42,964 bases of DNA from Gemmatimonadota bacterium. Its GTDB lineage: Bacteria; Gemmatimonadota; Gemmatimonadetes; Longimicrobiales; Gaopeijiaceae. Position 1 is the first letter of the stretch. Every line of letters starts with the position of its first letter. Below are positions 1 through 7,736 of this stretch, piece by piece. Below the pieces are notes generated by a model that worked only from the letters and a program-made list of their open reading frames with translations, was not told the DNA's origin and searched no databases. The translations under genes were made by a program, and so were the position numbers. The DNA is taken from positions 1 to 42,964 of the forward strand of contig SLFU01000082.1 in the NCBI GenBank assembly GCA_007124095.1, given 5' to 3'.

Positions 1-602
1 CCCTGCACGACCGGACCCCTGAGCGAATAGGGCCTCCCGAGGCCCACCCTGGCGGCCTCCACCTTGCCTTCACCCACCTCCTCTCGGATCCGGGAGGACG
101 AAACGGCCCCCTCGTCGACCATCACGGGACCTACGACATCCACGGAGAAGCCCAGCTCCGCCCCGATACGGCCCAGGGTCTCCGCATCCCCCGAGCGGCC
201 CCGTCCGAAGCCGTGGTCGTAGCCGATGACGAGCTCTTCCACGCGAAGTCGTCCGACGAGGATTTCCTCCACGAATCGGCGCGGAGAATATCGGGAGAGC
301 TCCGGTGTGAACCGGAGGAACACCGCGTAGTCCAGACCGCTCTCGGCCAGGATTTCCTTCTTCTCCACGGGGGTCGTCAGCATGGGCGGGGCAGCCTCGG
401 GACGGACGATCCGGAGCGGGTGGGGCTGGAACGTCACGAGCACCGCCCTCCGATCGGCCGCCCGCGCCCTGGCCCGGATCTCCTCCAGCACCGCCCAGTG
501 TCCCCGGTGCACCCCGTCGAAGGTGCCGACCGTGACCACCGCGCCCCGGCCATCGTCCGGGAGACCGGGGGAACAGAAGTACCCGGGACCCGGATCAGTC
601 AA
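1..602 (-). CDS. ribF: Bifunctional riboflavin kinase/FAD synthetase RibF (N-terminal part, cut by window edge)
   Basis: RibF converts riboflavin to FMN and then FAD. Only the FAD synthetase (nucleotidyltransferase) part lies here; the riboflavin kinase domain should follow to the left of base 1. The minus-strand translation shows the nucleotidyltransferase signature GTFDGVHRGH near the start, then FQPHPLRI and a region ending in SSSRIREEV, all typical of RibF. The start is unclear: a TTG at 602 would overlap the truB stop by 8 bp, and a GTG at 539 gives a protein starting VVTVGTFDG. I prefer the TTG because RibF proteins usually carry 10-20 residues before this motif. It is the last visible gene of the rimP-nusA-infB operon, a common position for ribF after truB. 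The 3' end is missing only because of the window edge. Confidence 0.9.
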   Translation of the reverse strand, partial: MTDPGPGYFCSPGLPDDGRGAVVTVGTFDGVHRGHWAVLEEIRARARAADRRAVLVTFQPHPLRIVRPEAAPPMLTTPVEKKEILAESGLDYAVFLRFTPELSRYSPRRFVEEILVGRLRVEELVIGYDHGFGRGRSGDAETLGRIGAELGFSVDVVGPVMVDEGAVSSSRIREEVGEGKVEAARVGLGRPYSLRGPVVQ

Positions 603-1512
603 GGGGAAAGACCTTCCGGGGTCGGATCCGGCCCCCCTCCCTCACGGCTACGGCCACGAGCCGGTCTCCCAGCGTGACCGTCAGCTCCTTTCCTTCCTCG
701 AGGTGGGGCGCTCCTTCCTCCATCTCCGCTTCGCCGGGCGCGGGAAGAAACCGGCCGGACTCCACCGCCGCGGCCTCATCGGCCCCTACCGCCAGTCGGG
801 GAAGGTGGGCCAGGCCGCGGATCGGGGAGATCCAGGCGGCCCGCACGGCCTCGGTGTCGCCGAGCTGGTCGTGGGAGAGGGCGGCCTCGACCCGGAAGGG
901 GCCGATCGCGACCCGGCGCAGCTCGGTAAGGTGGCCACCCACCCCCAGACGTTCCCCGAGATCCCGGGCAATCGCCCGTATATAGGTGCCGCTCGAGCAT
1001 CGAACCCGGAATCGGACGAACGGAAGGTCCACACTCTCCGGCACGACCTCGTGCACCGTCACCCGGACCGGAGGAAGGACCAGCTTGTCCCCCCGTCGAG
1101 CCAGCTCGTAGGCGGAGCTCCCCTTGATCTTTTTCGCTGAGAAGATCGGGGGGACCTGGTCGATTTCGCCCTGGAAGGTCTGAAGGGTGGCCGAAACGAG
1201 CTCGGGGGAGAGCTCGGGACCCAATCGGGTCTGGGCGACGACCTCCCCCTCCGGGTCGTCTGTCGTCGTCCGCACCCCCAGGCGCGCGCAGGCCACGTAC
1301 TCCTTGGCGAACCCGCCGAAGTATTCGGCCAGCCTGGTGGCCCGCCCCAGACAGAGAAGGAGGAGCCCGGAGGCGAAGGGGTCGAGCGTCCCCGTGTGTC
1401 CGATCCGGCGAAGCCCGAAGGCCTTTCTAGCCAAGGCGACCATGTCGTGGGACGTGGGGCCTGCGGGCTTGTCGAGGGGAAGGATCCCCTCCCGGCCCAA
1501 GAGCTCACTCAC
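595..1512 (-). CDS. truB: tRNA pseudouridine(55) synthase TruB
   Basis: TruB makes pseudouridine 55 in the T-loop of tRNAs in the cytoplasm. The 305-residue protein has the family motif GHTGTLDPFASGLL with the catalytic Asp at residue 44, an N-terminal LDKPAGPTSHD segment, and the RCSSGTYIRAIARDLG motif that follows the catalytic domain. Its length is normal for the family (about 300). The start is a GTG at 1512 and overlaps the rbfA stop by 8 bp, so the two are probably translationally coupled. The rbfA-truB-ribF order is widespread in bacteria. The C-terminal region (from about residue 230) is a PUA-like tail, less conserved in sequence. Confidence 0.97.
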   Translation of the reverse strand: MSELLGREGILPLDKPAGPTSHDMVALARKAFGLRRIGHTGTLDPFASGLLLLCLGRATRLAEYFGGFAKEYVACARLGVRTTTDDPEGEVVAQTRLGPELSPELVSATLQTFQGEIDQVPPIFSAKKIKGSSAYELARRGDKLVLPPVRVTVHEVVPESVDLPFVRFRVRCSSGTYIRAIARDLGERLGVGGHLTELRRVAIGPFRVEAALSHDQLGDTEAVRAAWISPIRGLAHLPRLAVGADEAAAVESGRFLPAPGEAEMEEGAPHLEEGKELTVTLGDRLVAVAVREGGRIRPRKVFPLD

Positions 1513-1936
1513 CCGGTCGATCCCTCGCTCCGGAGGAGAGTCCCTCCGCGGGCTCGTCTCCTTCCGCCTCCTCGCCCCGCTCGGGGAGGACTTCCCTCAG
1601 GATCCGCTCGATGCGGAGCCCGCGCTCGATCGCCCGGTCCGGCTGGAAGCGGAGCTCCGGCACCCGGCGGAGCGTGAGCGACTTTCCGAGCTGTCGGCGT
1701 ACGAATGGAGCCGCCTGGCTCAGCCCCTCGATCAGCCCCTCGTGGTCGGGGTCCTCCAGCTCTCCATCGGTCGGGTCCGGTCGCACGAACACCTTTGCCG
1801 ACCATAGGTCCGGAGTCACTTCGACCGATGTCACCGTCGGCAGGCCGATCCGGGGATCCCGCACCTCCGTCCTCAGGATTTCGGAGATCTCCCGTTTCAT
1901 CTGCTCGTTCAATCGAGCGATTCGTCTGTTCGACAT
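1505..1936 (-). CDS. rbfA: Ribosome-binding factor A (RbfA)
   Basis: RbfA binds the immature 30S subunit and helps 16S rRNA 5'-end maturation and cold adaptation. The 143-residue protein starts MSNRRIARLNEQMKREI, followed by the conserved LRTEVRDPRIG and VTSVEVTPDLWSAKVFV segments of the KH-like fold, and ends its core with a segment of the form RRVPELRFQPD. It is slightly longer than usual (about 120), with an acidic, Gly/Glu-rich tail from about residue 118. The gene is preceded by the small ylxP (DUF503) gene 12 bp away, the classic infB-ylxP-rbfA arrangement. The ATG at 1936 is the first plausible start. Confidence 0.96.
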   Translation of the reverse strand: MSNRRIARLNEQMKREISEILRTEVRDPRIGLPTVTSVEVTPDLWSAKVFVRPDPTDGELEDPDHEGLIEGLSQAAPFVRRQLGKSLTLRRVPELRFQPDRAIERGLRIERILREVLPERGEEAEGDEPAEGLSSGARDRPGE

Positions 1937-1948
1937 CGTTCTCCTGGC

Positions 1949-2233
1949 TCAGACCCGTTCTCGTCGACTATGGGTGATCACGCACCCGCCCTTCTCTACC
2001 ACGAACCGGTCCACCTTGTCCGCGGTGGATTCTGCGAGCCGGCCATCCGATGTCACCAAAGCGACGGTAATCTCGCCCCGGTCGTGGATATCCTGGAAGG
2101 CGGTTTCAGCGATCGACACGTTGAACCGATGCCGGACCCGGTCCTTGAGGGAGCGGACGGTCATGCGCTTATGCTTGAGGGAGCGGCACCCCGGGATTCG
2201 GAATTCCCAGGTGAGGACCAGGACCACGGACAT
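1949..2233 (-). CDS. ylxP: DUF503 family protein YlxP
   Basis: A 94-residue protein of the DUF503/YlxP family, which sits between infB and rbfA in many bacteria and has no firmly established function (a role linked to ribosome assembly is suspected from context). It begins MSVVLVLTWEFRIPGC and contains SLKHKRMTVRSLKDR, the most conserved stretch of the family, then a segment of the form VSIAETAFQD. A very good ribosome-binding sequence (GGAGGAGGATCC before the ATG at 2233) fixes this start, although the frame stays open further upstream into infB. The 110-bp gap to infB (2234-2343) holds nothing else that I recognise. Confidence 0.93.
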   Translation of the reverse strand: MSVVLVLTWEFRIPGCRSLKHKRMTVRSLKDRVRHRFNVSIAETAFQDIHDRGEITVALVTSDGRLAESTADKVDRFVVEKGGCVITHSRRERV

Positions 2234-2343
2234 GGATCCTCCTCCGGATGGGACCGGTCTCCTCGGGCCTATTGGCCGCAGGAGCCGAACCTGTGGGCAA
2301 GAAGCACCACTGGGGGGGATTTTGGCCGACTCCGTCCCTATCC

Positions 2344-5103
2344 CTATCCCTTGGGAGCGGAGCCCGACGCCGCCGAGCCGGCCAGTGTGCGGGCGACCTC
2401 CTCCACCGTGTAGCATTCGATCCGGTCGTCCACTTTCACGTCGTTGAAGTTGGCGATCCCGATCCCGCACTCGAATCCTTCTCGAACCTCCTTCACGTCG
2501 TCCTTGAAGCGCTTGAGCGACTCGATCTCGCCGGTGTACGCGACGATGCCCTCGCGGATCAATCGGACCCGCCCGCTCCGTTGGATGACGCCATTCGTCA
2601 CGTAACATCCCGCGATCGTGCCCACCTTCGAGATCTTGAATACCTCGCGGACCTCCGCCTCACCCAGGATCTTCTCCCTCTCCTCGGGAGCGAGCATCCC
2701 CTCCATCGCCCGGGTGATGTCGTCGACCGCCTCGTAGATGATGTCGTAGAGGTGGAGCTCCACATCGGCCTTTTCGGCCAGCTGCCTGGCATTCGCATCG
2801 GGGCGAACCCGGAATCCGATGATGATCGCTCCGGAGGTCTCGGCCAAGAGCACGTCGGACTCGTTGACCGCTCCCACGCCTCGGTGGACGATCTCCACCT
2901 TTACCTCGTCCGAGGACAGTTGCTCGAGCGAATCCGCGACCGCCTGGACCGAGCCGTCCACGTCCGCCTTCACGACGATCGGAAGCGTGACCGTTTCGCC
3001 CTTCTGCATGAAGTGGGCGAGATCCCCGAGCTTGACCCCACGCTCCTTGATCCGGAGCTGCTTCTCCCGCTCCAGGCGCTGGCGGGTCCGGGCGATTTCG
3101 CTCGCCTTCTCGGACTCCATCACGTGGAGGGTGTCCCCGGCCTGCGGCACGCCCCCGCCCCCCAGGATCTGGGCGGGAAGCCCCGGAGTGACCTCGTCCA
3201 CCGCCTTTCCTCGCTCATCCAGCATGGCGCGCACCCGCCCCTCGTGCGTTCCGCACACGAAGGCGTCGCCCACCCGGAGCGTACCGCGTTGAACCAGAAC
3301 CGTCGCCACCGGCCCCTTCCCCACGTCCAGCTTGGACTCGATCACGACGCCCTCGGCCGGACGGTCCGGGTTGGCCTTGAGCTCCAGGATCTCGGCCTGG
3401 AGGAGGATCTTCTCCAGCAGGTCATCGATCCCCTCACCCGTCATGGCCGACACTTCGGCCAGGAGCACGTCGCCTCCGAAGTCCTCGATCGTCACGTCGT
3501 GCTGGAGCAGCTCCTGCTTGACTCGGTCGGGGTTGGCACCCGGAAGGTCGATCTTGTTCACCGCTACGACGAGGGGCACACCGGCGTTCTTCGCGTGCGA
3601 GATCGCCTCGATCGTCTGCGGCATCACGGAGTCATCCGCCGCCACCAGAAGCACCACGATGTCGGTGATGTCGGCGCCACGCGCACGCATCGCGGTGAAG
3701 GCGGCGTGACCGGGCGTGTCGAGGAAAGAGATCGTCCTTCCCTCGTCGAGCTCTACGTGGTACGCCCCGATGTGCTGCGTGATGCCTCCGGATTCTCCGG
3801 CCACCACATTCGTCTTCCGGATCCGGTCCAGCAGCAGGGTCTTTCCGTGGTCGACGTGGCCCATCACGGTGACGACGGGAGGCCGGGGAACCAGGGTGTC
3901 CGGGTCCTCCTCCACCTCCGCCTCCGGCTCCGGCTCTCCGGAGTAGTCTTCCTCCCTCACCGCGCGGAAATTGAACTCATCCAGAAGAAGCTCGATCTGG
4001 TCGAAGTCCATGCGCTGATTGATCGTGACCATCAGCCCCAGGTTCTTGAACGCCGCGCTCACGAGCTCGGTCGCGGGCACCTCGATCAACTCCGAGAGCT
4101 CCGCGACGGTCAAGAATTCGTTTACGCGGACGGTCTGCGCCTCTCGCTCCTCCTCCTCACGCTGCTCCTCCTCCGCAGCCTCACGCTGCTCCCTCGAGGG
4201 AGCCGAGGAAGACTTCCTGCGGCGCTTCTTGCGGCCGCCCTTGAGCTCGGCCATGACGCGCTGGATGTTGTCCTGCACCGCGTCCTGATCCACCCGCTGT
4301 CGCTTCTTTCCCTTCTTCTTCCCCTTCTTCCGCCCGCCGGCCGTGAAGCCGTCGGCCTGGATACGGACCTGGCCTCCCGGACCCGCGCTCGCGGCCGGAG
4401 TAGGCCGGGGGGCGCTGCTATCCGCCTCGGCCGCCGCGCTCCTGGCCTTCGCCGGCTTTGCCGGCTCACCCTTCTGCTTGGAGGGTCCCATCTCCGGCAT
4501 TCGTAGCCGCCGCTTGGGCTTGAGGTCCTCCCGGTCCTCTTCGCTGTCGGCCAGCTCCCCCTCGGTCGTCTCCGCCAACGGCTCTTCTTCCTCCTTCGAA
4601 ACCAGCTCCTCGACCTCGGGCTCGGGCTCGGCTTCGGTCTCAGCCTCGGCCACAGGCTCAGCCTCTGGCTCAGATTCGGCCGGCTCGTCGGGGAAGAGGT
4701 CCTCCGCAGTCATGGGAGCTTCCGCCTCCTCCCGCTTCTCCTCCTGGTCCGCTTGGTCTGCCTGGGCCGCGAGAGATTCCGCATCCCCGGATTCGGCGAG
4801 GACCGGCTCGTCTTCGGTCCGGTCCTCCACCTCGGTCTCCTTCGGTGCGGGCTCCTCTTCCACCACGCGACGACGGCGCCGCCTCGTCGTGGTCTGGGAC
4901 TCCTCAATGGCCGCCTGAACGGCCTCCCGGCTGTCCTTCTTGCCCGATCGACGCTCGCGCTCCACTCTGGCAAGGACGCGTGCGACATCAGCGTCCGAGA
5001 CGGAGGCATCCCCGTCTGAGACGGCGATCCCCATGGCCCGGAGTAGGGCGAGAAGGTTCTCGGTGGAAACCTTCAGATCTTCGGCTAGCTCAACGACCCG
5101 CAT
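2344..5103 (-). CDS. infB: Translation initiation factor IF-2
   Basis: IF-2 is the GTPase that brings initiator fMet-tRNA to the 30S subunit and promotes subunit joining. The 919-residue protein has an N-terminal IF2_N helix (MRVVELAEDLKVS), then a roughly 270-residue low-complexity stretch rich in Glu, Ala, Arg and Lys, a second IF2_N domain (about 325-380), and the GTPase domain with G1 GHVDHGKT at 415-422, followed by DTPGHAAF and NKIDLPGA. Domains II-IV reach the C-terminus. The N-terminal linker carries Arg clusters (six Arg near residue 74) and Lys/Gly runs, typical of long IF-2 in GC-rich bacteria. The ATG at 5103 is 2 bp after ylxQ, with GGAGGA 11 nt upstream. Confidence 0.98.
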   Translation of the reverse strand: MRVVELAEDLKVSTENLLALLRAMGIAVSDGDASVSDADVARVLARVERERRSGKKDSREAVQAAIEESQTTTRRRRRRVVEEEPAPKETEVEDRTEDEPVLAESGDAESLAAQADQADQEEKREEAEAPMTAEDLFPDEPAESEPEAEPVAEAETEAEPEPEVEELVSKEEEEPLAETTEGELADSEEDREDLKPKRRLRMPEMGPSKQKGEPAKPAKARSAAAEADSSAPRPTPAASAGPGGQVRIQADGFTAGGRKKGKKKGKKRQRVDQDAVQDNIQRVMAELKGGRKKRRRKSSSAPSREQREAAEEEQREEEEREAQTVRVNEFLTVAELSELIEVPATELVSAAFKNLGLMVTINQRMDFDQIELLLDEFNFRAVREEDYSGEPEPEAEVEEDPDTLVPRPPVVTVMGHVDHGKTLLLDRIRKTNVVAGESGGITQHIGAYHVELDEGRTISFLDTPGHAAFTAMRARGADITDIVVLLVAADDSVMPQTIEAISHAKNAGVPLVVAVNKIDLPGANPDRVKQELLQHDVTIEDFGGDVLLAEVSAMTGEGIDDLLEKILLQAEILELKANPDRPAEGVVIESKLDVGKGPVATVLVQRGTLRVGDAFVCGTHEGRVRAMLDERGKAVDEVTPGLPAQILGGGGVPQAGDTLHVMESEKASEIARTRQRLEREKQLRIKERGVKLGDLAHFMQKGETVTLPIVVKADVDGSVQAVADSLEQLSSDEVKVEIVHRGVGAVNESDVLLAETSGAIIIGFRVRPDANARQLAEKADVELHLYDIIYEAVDDITRAMEGMLAPEEREKILGEAEVREVFKISKVGTIAGCYVTNGVIQRSGRVRLIREGIVAYTGEIESLKRFKDDVKEVREGFECGIGIANFNDVKVDDRIECYTVEEVARTLAGSAASGSAPKG

Positions 5104-5105
5104 CT

Positions 5106-5480
5106 TTACTGAGTTCCTCCTGTGCGTCCCACGTGTCCTCCTTCCCGGGCCGGCCGCGACCCGCCCGGAGGAAGGAGTTGTAGAAGCTGCTTTGCAAACG
5201 AACTTCCGGTCACTCCAACGGCCGAAAGCGGACCCTTTCCCAGGACCCGCCCCAGCTCCTCTTGTTCAGAGATCCAAGCAACGGGAACCTTTCGGTGCCC
5301 GGCGAGGACCCGCACCCGGTCGAGCTGGGCAGGTGATCCGTCGACGGATAAGAGGACGAGGCGAACCTCCCCGGCACGCAGGGCCTTCCGCGTGGCCTCG
5401 ACACCCGAGATCACCGCGCCCGCCCTCCGCGCGAGACCAAGAAGTCCCAGGGCGTCAGTCTCCCCGGGACTCCTCGTCAC
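5106..5480 (-). CDS. ylxQ: L7Ae/L30e-family protein YlxQ (ribosomal-like RNA-binding protein)
   Basis: A 124-residue member of the L7Ae/L30e/S12e fold, which binds kink-turn RNA. The conserved opening LGLLGLARRAGAVISGVEA and the VRLVLLSVD strand match the YlxQ branch found between nusA and infB. The C-terminal 25 residues (after about 100) are Gly/Arg-rich and likely disordered. The GTG at 5480 lies inside the 3' end of nusA (26-bp overlap); it puts nine residues before the first conserved helix, as in relatives. The ylxR gene that often sits between nusA and ylxQ is missing here. The exact cellular role is not established. Confidence 0.85.
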   Translation of the reverse strand: MTRSPGETDALGLLGLARRAGAVISGVEATRKALRAGEVRLVLLSVDGSPAQLDRVRVLAGHRKVPVAWISEQEELGRVLGKGPLSAVGVTGSSFAKQLLQLLPPGGSRPAREGGHVGRTGGTQ

Positions 5481-6936
5481 CTTCGCCGTCCTCCCCCGTT
5501 TCCGCGGACGACCCCTCGGATCCCGCCAGCGCGGTCACCGCGGAGTCCTCCTCCGACCGAGATCCCTCCCGTTCCGATTCCTCGTCGGATGCGGGGATGG
5601 GGGCGTCCTCTTCATCTACCCCTTCCTCGGACTCCGGCTCCTCGAGAACCGTTAGCTCGTCGATGATCGCCACGAGCTGACCGACCGCCTCCTCGGGCAG
5701 CCCGTCGATCTCCCGGAAATCACTTTCCTCCAAGTCGATTATCTCCAAAAACGTACTATATCCAGCCGCCTCCAGGGCCGCCAGTGCTTCGGGAGCGACC
5801 TTGAGCTCGGAGATCGGGAAATCCGCCGTCTCGAGTCCCTCGTCCGGTTCCTCTGCCCTCGCGAAGAGGGTCGACTCGGCACCCCTCTCGAGCCACTCCC
5901 GCGATCCGTAGAGGTCGATCTGCCAGCCGATCAACTGCGATGCGAGGCGAACGTTCTGTCCATTTCGTCCGATCGCAAGGGACAGCTGATCCTCGTCCAC
6001 GATCGCCGTGATGACCTGCCGCTCCGAGTCCGAGATCACCTTTGAAACGCGGGCCGGGGCCAGAGCCCTTCGGGCGAAGACCTCGGGATCGGGATGCCAG
6101 GGGACGATGTCGATGCGTTCACCCCCCAGCTCCGAAACCACGGCCTGCACCCTGGAACCCTTCAGCCCCACGCAGGCCCCGACCGGGTCGATGGACTCGT
6201 CCCTCGACCAAACGGCGATCTTGGTGCGCCCCCCCACCTCCCGGGCGCGCTCCTTGATCTCCACGATCCCCTGGAAGATCTCGGGCACCTCGAGTCTGAA
6301 GAGCGCCTCGACGAAGAGGGGGTCCGCACGCGAAAGGATCAGCCTCGGCCCCTTCGGAGTTTCGTCCACCTTCTTGAGAACGGCCCGGATCGGGTCCCCC
6401 TGCCGAAAGCGCTCCCGGGGATTCTGGTCCTTCCAGGGTATGATGGCCTCGGCGTCCCGGGCCCGATTCATCATCACCACGATCTTTCCGCGCTCTACCT
6501 GTTGCACCTCCCCGGAGAGGAGCTCTCCCACACGGTGGGCGAACTCCTCACGGATCCGGTCCCGCTCCTCCTCTCGAACGCGCTGGACGATGCGCTGCTT
6601 GGTGGCCATGACCGCATTGCGACCGAACTCCGAGAAATCGACGGGAATCTCCATGACGTCTCCCACCTCGAAGGTGGGATCGTCCCAGCGTGCTTTCTCG
6701 AGGGAAATCTCCGCGGAGCTGTCCTCGACCTCCTCGACAACGCGCTTCAGGACGATGATCTCGATCTCGCCCGAGTGGTCGTCGATGTCGATCTCGGCCC
6801 GCACGTTCGGGCCAAAGATCCTGGCCAACCCGGCCAGGATCCCATCCTTGATCAGGTCGTTCATCTCCTCGGCGGAGAGGCTTTTCGTGGTCGCCATATC
6901 TCGGATGGCGGCGACAATCTGTCCGGCATTCGCCAT
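5455..6936 (-). CDS. nusA: Transcription termination/antitermination factor NusA
   Basis: NusA binds RNA polymerase and nascent RNA and modulates pausing, termination and antitermination. The 493-residue protein has the N-terminal polymerase-binding domain, an S1 domain (about 130-200), and tandem KH domains with VGACVGLKGSRVQAV and LAIGRNGQNVRLAS. A helix-hairpin-helix-like repeat follows (about 380-440) and the protein ends in a Glu/Ser-rich acidic tail. The ATG at 6936 is chosen because AGAGGG (6942-6947) is 5 nt upstream and the product starts MANAGQIVAAI like relatives; an in-frame start 24 bp further up lacks a site. It follows rimP and overlaps ylxQ. Confidence 0.97.
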   Translation of the reverse strand: MANAGQIVAAIRDMATTKSLSAEEMNDLIKDGILAGLARIFGPNVRAEIDIDDHSGEIEIIVLKRVVEEVEDSSAEISLEKARWDDPTFEVGDVMEIPVDFSEFGRNAVMATKQRIVQRVREEERDRIREEFAHRVGELLSGEVQQVERGKIVVMMNRARDAEAIIPWKDQNPRERFRQGDPIRAVLKKVDETPKGPRLILSRADPLFVEALFRLEVPEIFQGIVEIKERAREVGGRTKIAVWSRDESIDPVGACVGLKGSRVQAVVSELGGERIDIVPWHPDPEVFARRALAPARVSKVISDSERQVITAIVDEDQLSLAIGRNGQNVRLASQLIGWQIDLYGSREWLERGAESTLFARAEEPDEGLETADFPISELKVAPEALAALEAAGYSTFLEIIDLEESDFREIDGLPEEAVGQLVAIIDELTVLEEPESEEGVDEEDAPIPASDEESEREGSRSEEDSAVTALAGSEGSSAETGEDGEGDEESRGD

Positions 6937-7011
6937 GTTCGCCCTCTCTTCGCATAGCACTGTGGTGGGGTAGAGCGTTCATCCGCCGCCCGTGAGATCC
7001 CTTCTCACCCC

Positions 7012-7533
7012 TCAGTCATCGCCCCACCGAAAAACCAGGTTCGCGCGTACGATCTCGCTGCGGTCAATCGACGCCGTCGATCCGTTTTCCAGGCGCAGAA
7101 CGACCTGGTACGTATCCCCCGCATCCTCGACCCCCAGGAGGACTCCGTGGGCCCGCTTCGAGCCCACGCCGTCGATCTCCTCTCGCGCCTTCACGGAGAT
7201 CTCCTTCCCCTCGAACCGCACGAAATCCCGCCTGCGATTCAGGGGACGCTCCACTCCGGGCGACGAGACTTCGAGCACATAGCGCTCGGAAAGGGCCGGA
7301 TGCTCATCCAGCCATCCCTCCAGTTCTCGGCTCACCCGAACACAGTCGTCCACGGTGACCTCCGATCCCGGTACCGAGTCCACGTGGTCGATCCGGTCCA
7401 CGCGATCGATCCGGATGCGAAGAATGGGCCGCCTCCTGCTCCCGGCCCATTCCACCTCGACGACCTCCATGGCCATCTCCGCCACCCGGGACTCCAATTC
7501 CTGCTCGATCTCGGGTACTCGCGTCGCCACCAA
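7012..7533 (-). CDS. rimP: Ribosome maturation factor RimP
   Basis: RimP assists assembly of the 30S subunit. The protein (173 residues from the TTG at 7533; 172 from the adjacent GTG at 7530) shows the two-domain layout of the family: an alpha/beta N-terminal domain with DDCVRVSRELEGWLDE and YVLEVSSPGVERPL, the family's hallmark, then a C-terminal SH3-like domain (about 95-170). An insertion of repeated Asp-Arg/His-Val residues (about 43-53) is unusual. GGGAGAAGGG lies directly before the start codons, so either could be used. This is the first gene of the nusA-infB operon; a terminator for murA lies just upstream. Confidence 0.94.
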   Translation of the reverse strand: MVATRVPEIEQELESRVAEMAMEVVEVEWAGSRRRPILRIRIDRVDRIDHVDSVPGSEVTVDDCVRVSRELEGWLDEHPALSERYVLEVSSPGVERPLNRRRDFVRFEGKEISVKAREEIDGVGSKRAHGVLLGVEDAGDTYQVVLRLENGSTASIDRSEIVRANLVFRWGDD

Positions 7534-7605
7534 CCCTTCTCCCGGTTACACCTTTGGCTCCGGCTCGACCCCTACGCCATCTCCGTCACCCCGGATCACC
7601 AGAGT

Positions 7606-7628
7606 AAAAAAAAGCGGGGGCCACCCGC
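7606..7628 (-). terminator. Intrinsic terminator after murA
   Basis: Read on the minus strand, a GCGGG/CCCGC stem (7628-7624 with 7618-7614) closes a 5-nt loop and is followed at once by eight T residues (7613-7606). This is a textbook rho-independent terminator. It sits about 110 bp after the murA stop and about 70 bp before rimP, so it separates murA transcription from the rimP operon. The roughly 70 bp between it and rimP should hold the rimP promoter, but I see no convincing -35/-10 pair there. Confidence 0.85.
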
Positions 7629-7736
7629 TCCCCCACTCACAGTAAAGCCGTTGCGCACACAGCTTTCGCATGAGAGTAATGATAGGCGAATTTCCCTGAG
7701 GCTTCAAGCCCCGGAGCCCCGCCGGCCCGGTCGCTC

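Noticed and set aside
2248-4506. Very long open frame on the plus strand opposite infB
   Set aside because: The minus strand codes a complete IF-2 with all GTPase motifs. The opposite frame is a by-product of GC-rich codon use, with no recognisable domain.
7534-7605. Promoter for rimP
   Set aside because: No -35/-10 pair with acceptable match and spacing could be found between the terminator and rimP, although one must exist nearby.
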